Assembly (NCBI GenBank): GCA_041477795.1
Contig: JBGOUY010000035.1
Location: 1-21,107 of the forward strand
Source: DATFMP01 sp041477795
GTDB lineage: Bacteria; SAR324; JACQKK01
Direction: 5' to 3'
DNA: 21,107 nt
Below are positions 1 through 6,798 of this stretch, in pieces (positions within the stretch are counted from its first letter, which is position 1; every line of letters starts with the position of its first letter). Below the pieces are notes generated by a model. It was not told where the DNA came from. It saw nothing but the letters and a program-made list of their open reading frames with translations, and ran no database searches. The position numbers were made by a program, and so were the translations under genes.

Positions 1-2
1 AC

Positions 3-1250
3 GTGGCGACGGTGGATGCCGCCGGTCTTGCCCATTCGGTGACGACCGGGAGCGCAAACATCACGGCCACACACGCGCGAAGCGGCTTCAGTGGAAGCAC
101 CACGGTCACGGTGACGCCGCCCACCGGCATCACCTATTGGACGACGACGGAAGTTCCCGTCAACCCCATCACCACGACCGCCGCGATTCTGAGCGTGACC
201 ATCCCGGCGGCCTCCAACAGCATCTGGATTGCGCTGCGCGGAACAAACACCAACTTTAAGTTCTTCGACCACGGGGTCTTCCTGCAGGACGGGCTTGGCC
301 AGCTGCTGTACATCACCGGTCCCCAGGGCGTGGTGCCGCTGGCGTTCAACTACACGGATTTCAATCAGCCCGGCGTCAACGACATCGACAATTTTATCAG
401 TCTCCTGCTCGACTTTCAGATCACGTCGCTCTTCTTCCCCAACGACGGCTCCACGCAGACGCTGCCGGCCGGCACCTATAAGTTCCCCGTCGGGTCGTTC
501 AATGCCACGGCCACGATGTTGGAGGCCGATACGCTGCAGCCGTACATCTACTATAAGACGGCCAGCGCGCAGCAACCGACGTTGCGCCTCAACGTGTTCG
601 TGGTGTCCGGCATCAACGGCATCACCACGGCGCCCCAGGCGCTCGCCGATGCGGAGATCCAGGGCGCGCTCAACGTGCTGCGGAACGTCTACGAGCGCAA
701 CCTGAGCACCGCCGTCAAGCTGGCGCTCACGGTGGACGTCGTGCCGGACCCGGCCTATGCGACCCTGGAGACCGTGGCCGAACGGGACCTGCTCTTCAGC
801 AGCTACCCGACAGTGCAGGCGAACGACGCGATGAACATCTTCATCGTCTCCGCCCTCGCCTACACGGACTCCGGCGTGATCGGGGAGGCCGCGCGGATTC
901 CGGGGCCCTTCAACCGCCAGGGCAGCATCCGCTCCGGCACGGTGGCGGAATACCAGGGGGATGGCGCCGGCACGATCCTCGGCTTCATCCTGGCGCACGA
1001 GTTCGGACACTTCCTGGGCCTCTACCACAGCAGCCAGACCGATCCGACCCAGACCAGCATCGTCGGCTTCGATCCGGTGGCCGATACACCCGTCTGCACC
1101 ACCCTGATCGTCAGCCAGCCCGCCGGCATCGACGGGTGTCCGGACCGGAACAACCTGATGTTCCCGATCGTGGCGCCCGAGCCCAACCCGATTGTGACGG
1201 CCGGCCAGGGCACCGTCATCCGGCTCAATCCGGCGGTTACGGTGCCGTGA
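3..1250 (+). CDS. Secreted Ig-like (BIG2) / metzincin zinc metalloprotease, 5' partial
   Basis: The reading frame is already open at the window edge, so the N-terminus and any signal peptide are missing; 415 residues are visible. Residues about 1-37 resemble the end of a bacterial Ig-like group 2 domain (a VATVD..G start and a G.A.ITAT strand). A threonine- and proline-rich stretch and a beta-rich region follow. Residues 332-342 carry the metzincin zinc motif HEFGHFLGLYH (His332, Glu333, His336, Gly339, His342), and Met386 in NLMFP is a plausible Met-turn. The protein is therefore probably an extracellular or surface-anchored zinc endopeptidase related to the M10/M43 group. Its substrate cannot be predicted. 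The HEAT-repeat gene begins 45 bases downstream and may be cotranscribed. I am confident of the protease motif and less so of the subfamily. Confidence 0.8.
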   Translation: MATVDAAGLAHSVTTGSANITATHARSGFSGSTTVTVTPPTGITYWTTTEVPVNPITTTAAILSVTIPAASNSIWIALRGTNTNFKFFDHGVFLQDGLGQLLYITGPQGVVPLAFNYTDFNQPGVNDIDNFISLLLDFQITSLFFPNDGSTQTLPAGTYKFPVGSFNATATMLEADTLQPYIYYKTASAQQPTLRLNVFVVSGINGITTAPQALADAEIQGALNVLRNVYERNLSTAVKLALTVDVVPDPAYATLETVAERDLLFSSYPTVQANDAMNIFIVSALAYTDSGVIGEAARIPGPFNRQGSIRSGTVAEYQGDGAGTILGFILAHEFGHFLGLYHSSQTDPTQTSIVGFDPVADTPVCTTLIVSQPAGIDGCPDRNNLMFPIVAPEPNPIVTAGQGTVIRLNPAVTVP

Positions 1251-1295
1251 CCGCGGCTGAGGCACTCCTCATTACCTGCGCTGCGAAGTGGAGCC

Positions 1296-1925
1296 ATGAA
1301 CCAACGGAGCGTTCTCTGCATGGGCAAGGTCGCCGCGGCACTCGCCGTCTGCGCGGTGCTGGCCGTCGTCCTGCCGATGGAGGGTGGTGCCCAGGCGCTG
1401 CGGCCCGGCGGGGTGCCGGCGCAGGGCCCGGTCGCGCCGCCGTTGCCGCCGGCGACCCAGTACGCGCCGGAGCGCATCCGCACGGCCCTGATGGCGATCC
1501 ACGGGTTCACGCGCGAGCAGCTCGATGCCATCAGCATCCAGGTGCCGCAGATTCTGATGGGCTTCGTGGACGATGCCAACGAGTCCGTCCTGGTGCAGCG
1601 GCAAGCCGTCAAGGCCCTCAAGCTCTATCCCGGCGATGGGACGTTCGCCTTCCTGCAAGGGCATCTGAGCGCGGCGCCGCAGGGGCTCAAGGTGCTGCTG
1701 CTGGACAGCCTCGCACCCTACGCCAGCACGCGCAGCGCGGAGCTGATCCCCCTGCTGCAGACGCAACTGCAAAGCCCGGACGTCGTCGTCCGGCACGCCG
1801 CGGTATCGCTGGCGGCCCAGGCGGGCGGATCGGTGCAGATGCGGGGCCTGCTCTCCTCGCACCTGGCCTCCGAGCCGGACCGCTCCGTGCGCTCGGCCAT
1901 CGAGACGGTCCTCAGCGCGAACTGA
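1296..1925 (+). CDS. Secreted HEAT-repeat protein
   Basis: The 209-residue product begins with a short basic segment and a hydrophobic core (about residues 11-28) that ends in GGAQA near residue 34, which reads as a Sec signal peptide. A proline-rich linker follows (about 36-55), then alpha-helical repeats from about 70 to the end. The repeats have the hydrophobic spacing and the DVVVRHAAVSLAAQ / DRSVRSAIETVL pattern typical of HEAT repeats. HEAT arrays are usually protein-binding scaffolds, so a periplasmic or extracellular interaction role is likely. No catalytic residues are visible. GGAG lies very close upstream of the ATG. A second ATG at 1320, also with GGAG upstream, would still leave the hydrophobic core intact. 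The position just behind the metalloprotease suggests a linked function, which is inference. Confidence 0.75.
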   Translation: MNQRSVLCMGKVAAALAVCAVLAVVLPMEGGAQALRPGGVPAQGPVAPPLPPATQYAPERIRTALMAIHGFTREQLDAISIQVPQILMGFVDDANESVLVQRQAVKALKLYPGDGTFAFLQGHLSAAPQGLKVLLLDSLAPYASTRSAELIPLLQTQLQSPDVVVRHAAVSLAAQAGGSVQMRGLLSSHLASEPDRSVRSAIETVLSAN

Positions 1926-1953
1926 GTCCTGGTGCGACCGGCGCTGCGGTTGG

Positions 1954-2772
1954 CTAGTGCTGGTCGTCGTAGACGTGCTCGCCCCACGCGGGGTCGCCGA
2001 GCCAGCGGTGCGGCAGATCCACGATCGTGCCCGGCCCGGAGGCCTGCTCCAGCAGGTGCAGCGCCGCCCCGAGCACGGCGCGCTGGTTCTCCGGGTCGAA
2101 GGGCCGCCCGGCCGGATTGCCGAGCGGAACGTTGGAGAACACGGCCCGCGGCGGGAAGGCGCTCGCCGTGATGTCCCGCGCGCAGGCCAGGATCACCGTG
2201 GGGATGCCCTCGCCCTCCAGATGCCGCGCAACCAGACCGACCGTCTGGTGACAGACCGGTCAGATGGGCGCGAACAGCGCCACGTCCACGCCCTGCTCCC
2301 GGCAGCGCCGCAGCACCTCGGGTGCGTCCAGCTCGCGCGTCTTGCGCTGGCTGTAGCAAGGCCGGATGCGCAGGTAATCCCGCGCCAGGCTGCCGATGCG
2401 GCCCGCCGCCTGAAGCTCGCGCAGGCGCGTGACGGGGAAGAACGCATCCACGTCCTGCATTGGGCTGTCGCGCCGGTTGTGCGCCCCCGTCACGTAGCGG
2501 ATGCGCGCCGCGGGGGTATCGCTGGGCACGGGGAAGACTTCCACCTGTTCCTTCTCCCCGATGTTGATGCCCCGGAAGGGCACCGGCTCCGGCGCATCTT
2601 CCGGCACGATCACGAAGCCGGCGCTGGAGATCAGCACCAGACGCGACTGTGCCAGCGGCTTGAGCAGGGGCTGGAAGGGCCCCTCCTCGAAGTGGGCATA
2701 CCGGTAGGCGTCGGTCTTGCCCTTGCGGGAGTAGTACTGCTGAGTCTTTTCAATGTAGCGGATCGGTTCCAT
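1954..2772 (-). CDS. Selenoprotein of the GrdB/PrdB (glycine/betaine/sarcosine/D-proline reductase B) family, in-frame TGA read as Sec171
   Basis: A conventional gene caller would split this gene into two ORFs, 2772-2260 and a downstream piece ending at 1954. Read through the TGA at 2262-2260, it gives one 272-residue protein. N-terminal features such as MQDVDAFFPVTRLREL and the segment after the TGA, PVCHQTVGLVARHLE..GIPTV, are typical of the GrdB/PrdB family. The TGA falls where many homologues have the first cysteine of CPVC, giving Sec171-Pro-Val-Cys174, a UxxC redox motif. A SECIS-like hairpin follows immediately. Clostridial GrdB and PrdB use Sec to cleave C-N bonds in glycine, betaine or proline. 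In aerobic or environmental bacteria the family's substrate is unknown, so I do not assign one. The start at 2772 (MEPIRYIEK) is chosen because the 42 residues upstream look non-coding; its ribosome site is weak. A nonsense mutation is the alternative, but the position, the hairpin and the intact downstream frame argue against it. Confidence 0.82.
2227..2253 (-). promoter_or_regulatory. Putative bacterial SECIS element
   Basis: On the minus-strand transcript, a perfect 7-bp stem ACCAGAC/GUCUGGU (2249-2243 with 2237-2231) closes a 5-nt loop GGUCG (2242-2238). A mismatch and about three more pairs (U-G, G-C, U-G) can extend the stem to 2253/2227. The loop starts 17 nt after the UGA, its first two bases are G, and it is 5 nt long. 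These values match the published bacterial SECIS consensus: loop of 3-14 nt, a G among the first two loop bases, and 16-37 nt from UGA to the loop. A competing hairpin, GUCUG/CAGAC directly after the UGA, is also possible. Binding by SelB is inferred; no selenium-pathway gene is in the window. Confidence 0.7.
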
Positions 2773-2807
2773 GGCCTGAGCGGGCAGCGAGTGCGGTGGA
2801 GGCGCCT

Positions 2808-2829
2808 GGGCGCACCGTGGGCGCACCGT
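2808..2829. repeat. Two tandem copies of an 11-bp unit
   Basis: GGGCGCACCGT occurs twice head to tail (2808-2818 and 2819-2829), with two further bases of a third copy. It lies in the 170-bp gap (2773-2942) between the divergent selenoprotein and isomerase genes. A replication-slippage duplication or a regulator site are both possible. I see no convincing -35/-10 pair in this gap. Confidence 0.6.
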
Positions 2830-2942
2830 GGCCGCTGCTTCCCGGCCCTGGCGGCCAATCGCGCGTTCATGGTATCGCGAGCGGCAGAGCTTGACCACGG
2901 CAGCTTGCCAGAGCGGCTCACCGCCCCAGCCGGAGCGCCACG

Positions 2943-3536
2943 ATGGTGATCGACTATTTCCTCGCCCTCACGTCGCCGTACACGTATCTCGGCCACACGC
3001 GATTCGAGGCCCTGGCGGCGCGGTACCGGGCGACGGTGAATTACAGACCGGCGCAGATGGCCAAGGTCTTCGCGGTCTCCGGCGGCCTGCCAGTCAAGCA
3101 GCGCCCCGTGCAGCGCCAGGCGTACCGGCTGCAAGAGCTGCGGCGCTGGAGCCAGTTCCTGGGGATGCCGCTGCACCTGGAGCCCAGGCACTTCCCGGTG
3201 CCCGATGGCGAAGCGGCCAAGCTGGTCATCGCGGCCAAGCGGCATGGCCAGCAGCCGGGCGCGCTGATCGGCGCCTGCCTGCGGGCGGTGTGGGCAGAGG
3301 AGCGCGACATCTCGGACGCCACTACACTGCGTACCATCGCCGGCGAGGCGGGCTACGATGCAGGCGCGCTGGTCGCAGCCGCGGCCGACCCCGCCGTGCA
3401 GGCCGAATACGATGCCAACACCGCGGAGGCTATCCAGCGGCAGGTGTTCGGCGTGCCGACCTATGCCTTCGGCGATGAGCTGTTCTGGGGCCAGGACCGG
3501 CTGGACTTCGTGGAGCGCCGGCTCAGGCAGGGGTAG
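2943..3536 (+). CDS. 2-hydroxychromene-2-carboxylate isomerase-like DsbA-family protein
   Basis: The 197-residue product has the thioredoxin-fold layout of the HCCA isomerase / kappa glutathione transferase group. An N-terminal beta strand leads into SPYTYLG (Ser11), where DsbA would have its CxxC. A helical insert follows, and near the C-terminus is the cis-proline loop FGVPTYAFGDELFWGQDRLDFVERRL. Family members isomerise 2-hydroxychromene-2-carboxylate in naphthalene breakdown with glutathione, or act on unknown thiol adducts. With no naphthalene genes nearby, only the family can be assigned. The length is normal for the family. It is transcribed divergently from the selenoprotein gene, 170 bp apart, and a shared redox or thiol theme is suggestive only. 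A 7-bp hairpin follows the stop. Confidence 0.88.
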   Translation: MVIDYFLALTSPYTYLGHTRFEALAARYRATVNYRPAQMAKVFAVSGGLPVKQRPVQRQAYRLQELRRWSQFLGMPLHLEPRHFPVPDGEAAKLVIAAKRHGQQPGALIGACLRAVWAEERDISDATTLRTIAGEAGYDAGALVAAAADPAVQAEYDANTAEAIQRQVFGVPTYAFGDELFWGQDRLDFVERRLRQG

Positions 3537-3545
3537 CGCCCCCCG

Positions 3546-3562
3546 CGTCGGCCGCGCCGACG
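3546..3562 (+). terminator. Hairpin after the isomerase gene
   Basis: CGTCGGC (3546-3552) and GCCGACG (3556-3562) form a perfect 7-bp GC-rich stem with a 3-nt loop, starting 10 nt after the stop codon. No T-run follows, so it is a 3'-end hairpin rather than a textbook intrinsic terminator. The rest of the 3537-3735 gap shows nothing else I can support. Confidence 0.35.
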
Positions 3563-3735
3563 GGTGTGGGCGGCCCCATTGGCGCATCCACATTCGCAGC
3601 CGGCGGTGGTAGGCTGGTGGCGCGATGGGACGCCCGTAGCGCTGTCCGGCGCGGGGCGCTCCCCGGCTGGGCCGACCCGTGGCGCGCCAGCGGCGGACGG
3701 GGCCCTCCGCGATGTCTGCCAGGAGCCGCCTCGCG

Positions 3736-4590
3736 ATGGCGCACGACCTCCCCCGCGTATCCGTCTGCATTCCCGTCTACAACCGTGCCGGGCTCGTGCG
3801 TGAAACGCTGCAGTCCGTGCTGGCGCAGGACTACCCGCGCCTCGAGATCCTCGTGCAGGACAACGCCTCGGACGACGGCACGGCGGAGGTGCTGGCGGAG
3901 CTGGCCGGCGCGCACCCGCAGATCGCCGTGCAGCGCAACCCGGAGCTGATCGGGATGGTCCCCAACTACAACCGGGTCGTCGCCCGCGCGCAGGGCGAGC
4001 TGGTGCTGATACTCAGCTCGGACGACCTGCTGGAACCCGGCTTCCTGCGCGTCTGCGTGGAAGCGCTGCACAACCCGGGCATCGCTGCGGTGACGACCGG
4101 CTATTACTGGCTGCAGGAGGGACGAAAGACGCCTCGCATCCCCAAGGTGCCGGGCGGACTGTATCGGGGAGCGCTGGGGATGGTGTTGCTGGAGAACCCG
4201 TTCAACCTGTGCGTGAGCCTGTTCCGGCGCTCCCTGCTGGAACGGTTGTGTGAGCGCGGCAAGCTTTTCCGCGAGCGGCTGTTCACCGGGGACTTCGACC
4301 TGTGGCTGCGCGTGGCGGCAGCGGGGGCGGGCCTGCTATACCGGGACGACGTGCTGGGCGGCAGCTTTCGGCTGCATCCCGGCAACATCTCCAAAGGCAG
4401 CCGCCGCATGTACCGCCACACCAATCTGACCATCCTCGCCAATCGCGAGGCCCTGCGGCGCCAGTGTCCGTTCGCCTATCGCTACAAGCTGGCGCGCATC
4501 CTCACGCACGACCTGCGCGACTGGGTGCGCGGGCGTCCGGTGGATCGGCACCTGACCCGCGCCGTGACCCTGGCCCTGCTGGAGCGCTAG
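3736..4590 (+). CDS. Family 2 glycosyltransferase (GT-A fold)
   Basis: The 284-residue enzyme opens with RVSVCIPVYNRAGLVRETLQSVLAQDYP, followed by EILVQDNASDDGTAEVL and, around residue 95, LILSSDDLLEPGFL, whose SDD is the DXD-like metal and nucleotide-sugar site. These are hallmarks of inverting GT2 enzymes. The second half has FTGDFDLWLRVA, comparable to the ED acceptor motif region. It presumably transfers a nucleotide-activated sugar to a lipid- or glycan-linked acceptor at the cytoplasmic face. The start at 3736 is preferred because AGGAG lies ten bases upstream and the glycosyltransferase core begins at once; in-frame ATGs at 3679 and 3712 would only add poor-quality sequence. It converges on the CDP-sugar operon, so that operon's product is a reasonable donor (inference). 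Confidence 0.9.
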   Translation: MAHDLPRVSVCIPVYNRAGLVRETLQSVLAQDYPRLEILVQDNASDDGTAEVLAELAGAHPQIAVQRNPELIGMVPNYNRVVARAQGELVLILSSDDLLEPGFLRVCVEALHNPGIAAVTTGYYWLQEGRKTPRIPKVPGGLYRGALGMVLLENPFNLCVSLFRRSLLERLCERGKLFRERLFTGDFDLWLRVAAAGAGLLYRDDVLGGSFRLHPGNISKGSRRMYRHTNLTILANREALRRQCPFAYRYKLARILTHDLRDWVRGRPVDRHLTRAVTLALLER

Positions 4591-5354
4591 CGGATGCGAC
4601 GCAGGTAAGCGTCCGGCCAGTGCGTGACGTTCTCGTTCAGCTCGCTCTCGCGAAACGGCCAGCCGGGCGGCTCCAGGCGGAAGTCCGGGTGCGCCGCGGC
4701 GAACTCCCGTGCCGCCGCCGCCGGATTGTCCCCCGCCCAGTCTGGCTTGCCGCGCGGGACGTCCGTCAGGTCCTGCATCACTCCATCCGTGGCCACGATA
4801 TAGGAGCCGGGCGTGACGAGCCCATGATAGGCGAGCAGCTCCTGCTGCACGTGCGCCTTGGAGTGATTGGAATCGAGCAGCACCAGCACCGTTTCGCCGG
4901 ACCGCACACGGGCCTTCACGTCCGCCACGATAGCCGGGTTGACCGAGCTGCCTTCGACCAGCGTGATCAGCGGAAAGAGCTCGTGCGCTTCGATCGCCTT
5001 GCGGTTGTGGGGCCGGATCTCGATGTCGATGCCGATCACGCGGCCCCGTTGCATGGCCTTGCAGAGCGACGCGTAGAAGATCAGCGATCCGCCGTGGGCC
5101 ACGCCCGTCTCGATGATGACGTCGGGCCGCACCTGGTAGATGACCTCCTGGATGCGCACCAGGTCTTCGGGGAGCTGGATGATGGGCCGGCCAAACCAGG
5201 TGAAGTTGTAGATGGCCTTCTCGTTCCAGCCCACCTTGATCCACCAGCGCGAGAGCACCTCGTAGGATTCGCGGGAGTAGAGAGGGATGCGCCGCTCGTG
5301 GGTGCCTTCGCGCAGCGTGAGCGTGCGCGCGTCCGAGTCGATTTCGAGTTTCAT
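4587..5354 (-). CDS. CmcI/rhamnosyl O-methyltransferase family SAM-dependent methyltransferase
   Basis: The 255-residue product belongs to the family named for cephalosporin hydroxylase (CmcI), which includes sugar O-methyltransferases. A SAM-binding segment VIIETGVAHGGSLIFYASL lies near residues 85-103, followed by VIGIDIEIRPHN and the family motif LVLLDSNHSKAHVQQEL. YIVATDGVMQDL near residue 195 is also typical. It probably O-methylates a hydroxyl of the sugar made by this operon, or of the finished glycan. The ATG at 5354 overlaps the stop of the upstream epimerase gene (ATGA), indicating translational coupling. Its TAG stop shares the palindrome CTAG (4587-4590) with the stop of the converging glycosyltransferase. 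It is the last gene of the minus-strand operon. Confidence 0.88.
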   Translation of the reverse strand: MKLEIDSDARTLTLREGTHERRIPLYSRESYEVLSRWWIKVGWNEKAIYNFTWFGRPIIQLPEDLVRIQEVIYQVRPDVIIETGVAHGGSLIFYASLCKAMQRGRVIGIDIEIRPHNRKAIEAHELFPLITLVEGSSVNPAIVADVKARVRSGETVLVLLDSNHSKAHVQQELLAYHGLVTPGSYIVATDGVMQDLTDVPRGKPDWAGDNPAAAAREFAAAHPDFRLEPPGWPFRESELNENVTHWPDAYLRRIR

Positions 5355-6268
5355 GCCGATTGCCGTTGGGATTGCCACCAGCGCACCGCATCGGCCAGAC
5401 CCTCCGCGAGGGTGAAGCGCGGGCGCCAGCCGAGAGTGTCGCGCAGCCGTGCCGTGTCCGCCACCACCAGCGGCGCCTCCGGCGTGGCAGGCGGCGGAGC
5501 GAAGCGCAGCAGGTCCTCGCGTCCGGTCAGGCGGCCGAGGGTAGTGACCAGCTCGCGCACGCTGACGGCGCACCCCGAGCCGATGTTCACGATGCCGTCA
5601 TACTCCGCCCGCAGCAAGGTCACGAAGGCCGTCGCCACATCGGCAACGTGCAGGAAGTCGCGCTGCTGACTGCCCTCGGAGCATTGGGCCGGCTGGCCCG
5701 CCAGCAGACTCCCGATGACCGAGGCCACCAGCTTGCGCTCCGGTTCGCGGGGCCCGTAGAGGAGGAACACCCGCCCCCAGCCCCAGCTGAACCCATGGCG
5801 GGCGGCCATGGCCGCGAGCAGCTCCCGCATCGCATTCTTGCAGGCGGCGTAGGGGCTGGCGTAGGACAACGGCGTCCGCTCCTCCACGCAGCGACCCGCG
5901 CTCCAATCATACTCGATGCAGCTGCCGGCCAGCACAGCCCGGCGCCCGCCTGCAGCCTGAAAGGCCTCCAGCAGTTCCAGGCTGGCGCGTACCCAGGCAA
6001 AATTCTCCGGCGCCGTCAGGTAGCGCCCCGGCTCGGCCGTCCAGGCCAGGTGCAGCAGATGGGTGGGCCGCACGGTTGCGATCAGCCGCGCGGCCTGCCC
6101 CGGCTGCAACAGATCGGCCGCGTGCCACGTGCACCCCGCGCGCCCCGGCCCGGCGGGCGCGCCGGTGCGCGATACCGCGTGCAGCGCATCCCTGCGGGAG
6201 TCCGCCAGGCAGCACAGAACGGCGCTTCCGATGAACCCTGTGGCCCCGGTCACGAGCACGGTGCTCAC
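5351..6268 (-). CDS. NAD(P)-dependent sugar epimerase/4-ketoreductase (extended SDR)
   Basis: The 305-residue product starts with VLVTGATGFIGSAV, the GxxGxxG Rossmann motif of extended short-chain dehydrogenases. Ser116 in LAGSCIEYD with Tyr140 and Lys144 in YAACK form the catalytic triad. QQRDFLHVADVATAFVTLL and NIGSG are typical of nucleotide-sugar epimerase/dehydratases. As the last keto-handling enzyme of the operon it most likely reduces the 4-keto group of the CDP-6-deoxyhexose after methylation and epimerisation; a 4-epimerase role is also possible. The start is a GTG at 6268 that overlaps the TGA of the upstream epimerase (GTGA), and its own stop overlaps the next ATG. An alternative start further upstream would lie inside the epimerase gene. 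Confidence 0.87.
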   Translation of the reverse strand: MSTVLVTGATGFIGSAVLCCLADSRRDALHAVSRTGAPAGPGRAGCTWHAADLLQPGQAARLIATVRPTHLLHLAWTAEPGRYLTAPENFAWVRASLELLEAFQAAGGRRAVLAGSCIEYDWSAGRCVEERTPLSYASPYAACKNAMRELLAAMAARHGFSWGWGRVFLLYGPREPERKLVASVIGSLLAGQPAQCSEGSQQRDFLHVADVATAFVTLLRAEYDGIVNIGSGCAVSVRELVTTLGRLTGREDLLRFAPPPATPEAPLVVADTARLRDTLGWRPRFTLAEGLADAVRWWQSQRQSA

Positions 6269-6798
6269 GGCCGGAAGCTCGAATAGGTGCGGTCCCGCTC
6301 CGACAGGATGCGCTGCGGCGTTTCCGGCCAGTGGATGCCGAACGCCGGGTCGTCCCAGCGCACGCCGCGTGACGACTCGGCGTGAAAGGGGACCGAGATT
6401 TGGTAGAACACTTCGGAGTCGTCGCGAAGCGTCTGGAATCCGTGGGCGAGTCCTTCCGGGATGAATAACATGCGCCGATTCTCTGCCGATAGCTCCACGG
6501 CGAACCACAGCCGGTAGGTGGGAGAATCGGGCCGCAGATCCACGATCGCATCGTAGATGGCGCCACGGGTGCAGCGCACCAGCTTGGCTTCGGCGTGTGG
6601 CGGCACCTGATAGTGCATTCCGCGCAGCGTCCCCGCCTTGTCGTTCCAGGACACGCTGCACTGCGACAATTGGGGGCTGAGCCCCTGGCTGCGGAATTCC
6701 TCCGCGTCCCAGCTCCGCGCGAAGAAGCCCCGCTCGTCGCGAACTGGCTCGAGCTCGACGACGTAGGCCCCCGGCAGCGGAGTGGGCGTGAACTTCAT
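6265..6798 (-). CDS. rfbC: dTDP-4-dehydrorhamnose 3,5-epimerase-like (RmlC family)
   Basis: This 177-residue cupin protein closely follows RmlC: FFARSWDAEEF near residue 25, LRGMHYQ with the catalytic base His62, Lys72 in EAKLVRC, and Tyr132 in EVFYQIS as the acid. FIPEGLAHGFQTL (residues 112-124) is the family signature. The enzyme epimerises C3 and/or C5 of a 4-keto-6-deoxyhexose. In this operon the substrate should be a CDP-linked sugar made by RfbG, since no dTDP-glucose genes (rmlA, rmlB) are present. The ATG overlaps the TGA of the C-methyltransferase gene by four bases, and the TGA overlaps the GTG of the reductase. The symbol refers to the family; the exact stereochemistry is unknown. 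Confidence 0.92.
   Translation of the reverse strand: MKFTPTPLPGAYVVELEPVRDERGFFARSWDAEEFRSQGLSPQLSQCSVSWNDKAGTLRGMHYQVPPHAEAKLVRCTRGAIYDAIVDLRPDSPTYRLWFAVELSAENRRMLFIPEGLAHGFQTLRDDSEVFYQISVPFHAESSRGVRWDDPAFGIHWPETPQRILSERDRTYSSFRP

Noticed and set aside
2260..2262. The TGA as an ordinary nonsense mutation or sequencing error
   Set aside because: Both halves remain intact and family-like, the TGA lies precisely at the redox Cys/Sec column, and a SECIS-like hairpin follows. It cannot be ruled out without reads or homologues.
2631..3770. A 379-codon minus-strand frame overlapping the isomerase gene
   Set aside because: Its composition is that of a shadow frame, it shows no domain, and the plus-strand isomerase explains the region.
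4302..5669. A 455-codon plus-strand frame opposite the O-methyltransferase and epimerase genes
   Set aside because: It is low-complexity, Arg- and Ala-rich antisense sequence. The minus-strand genes have clear motifs and four-base overlaps.
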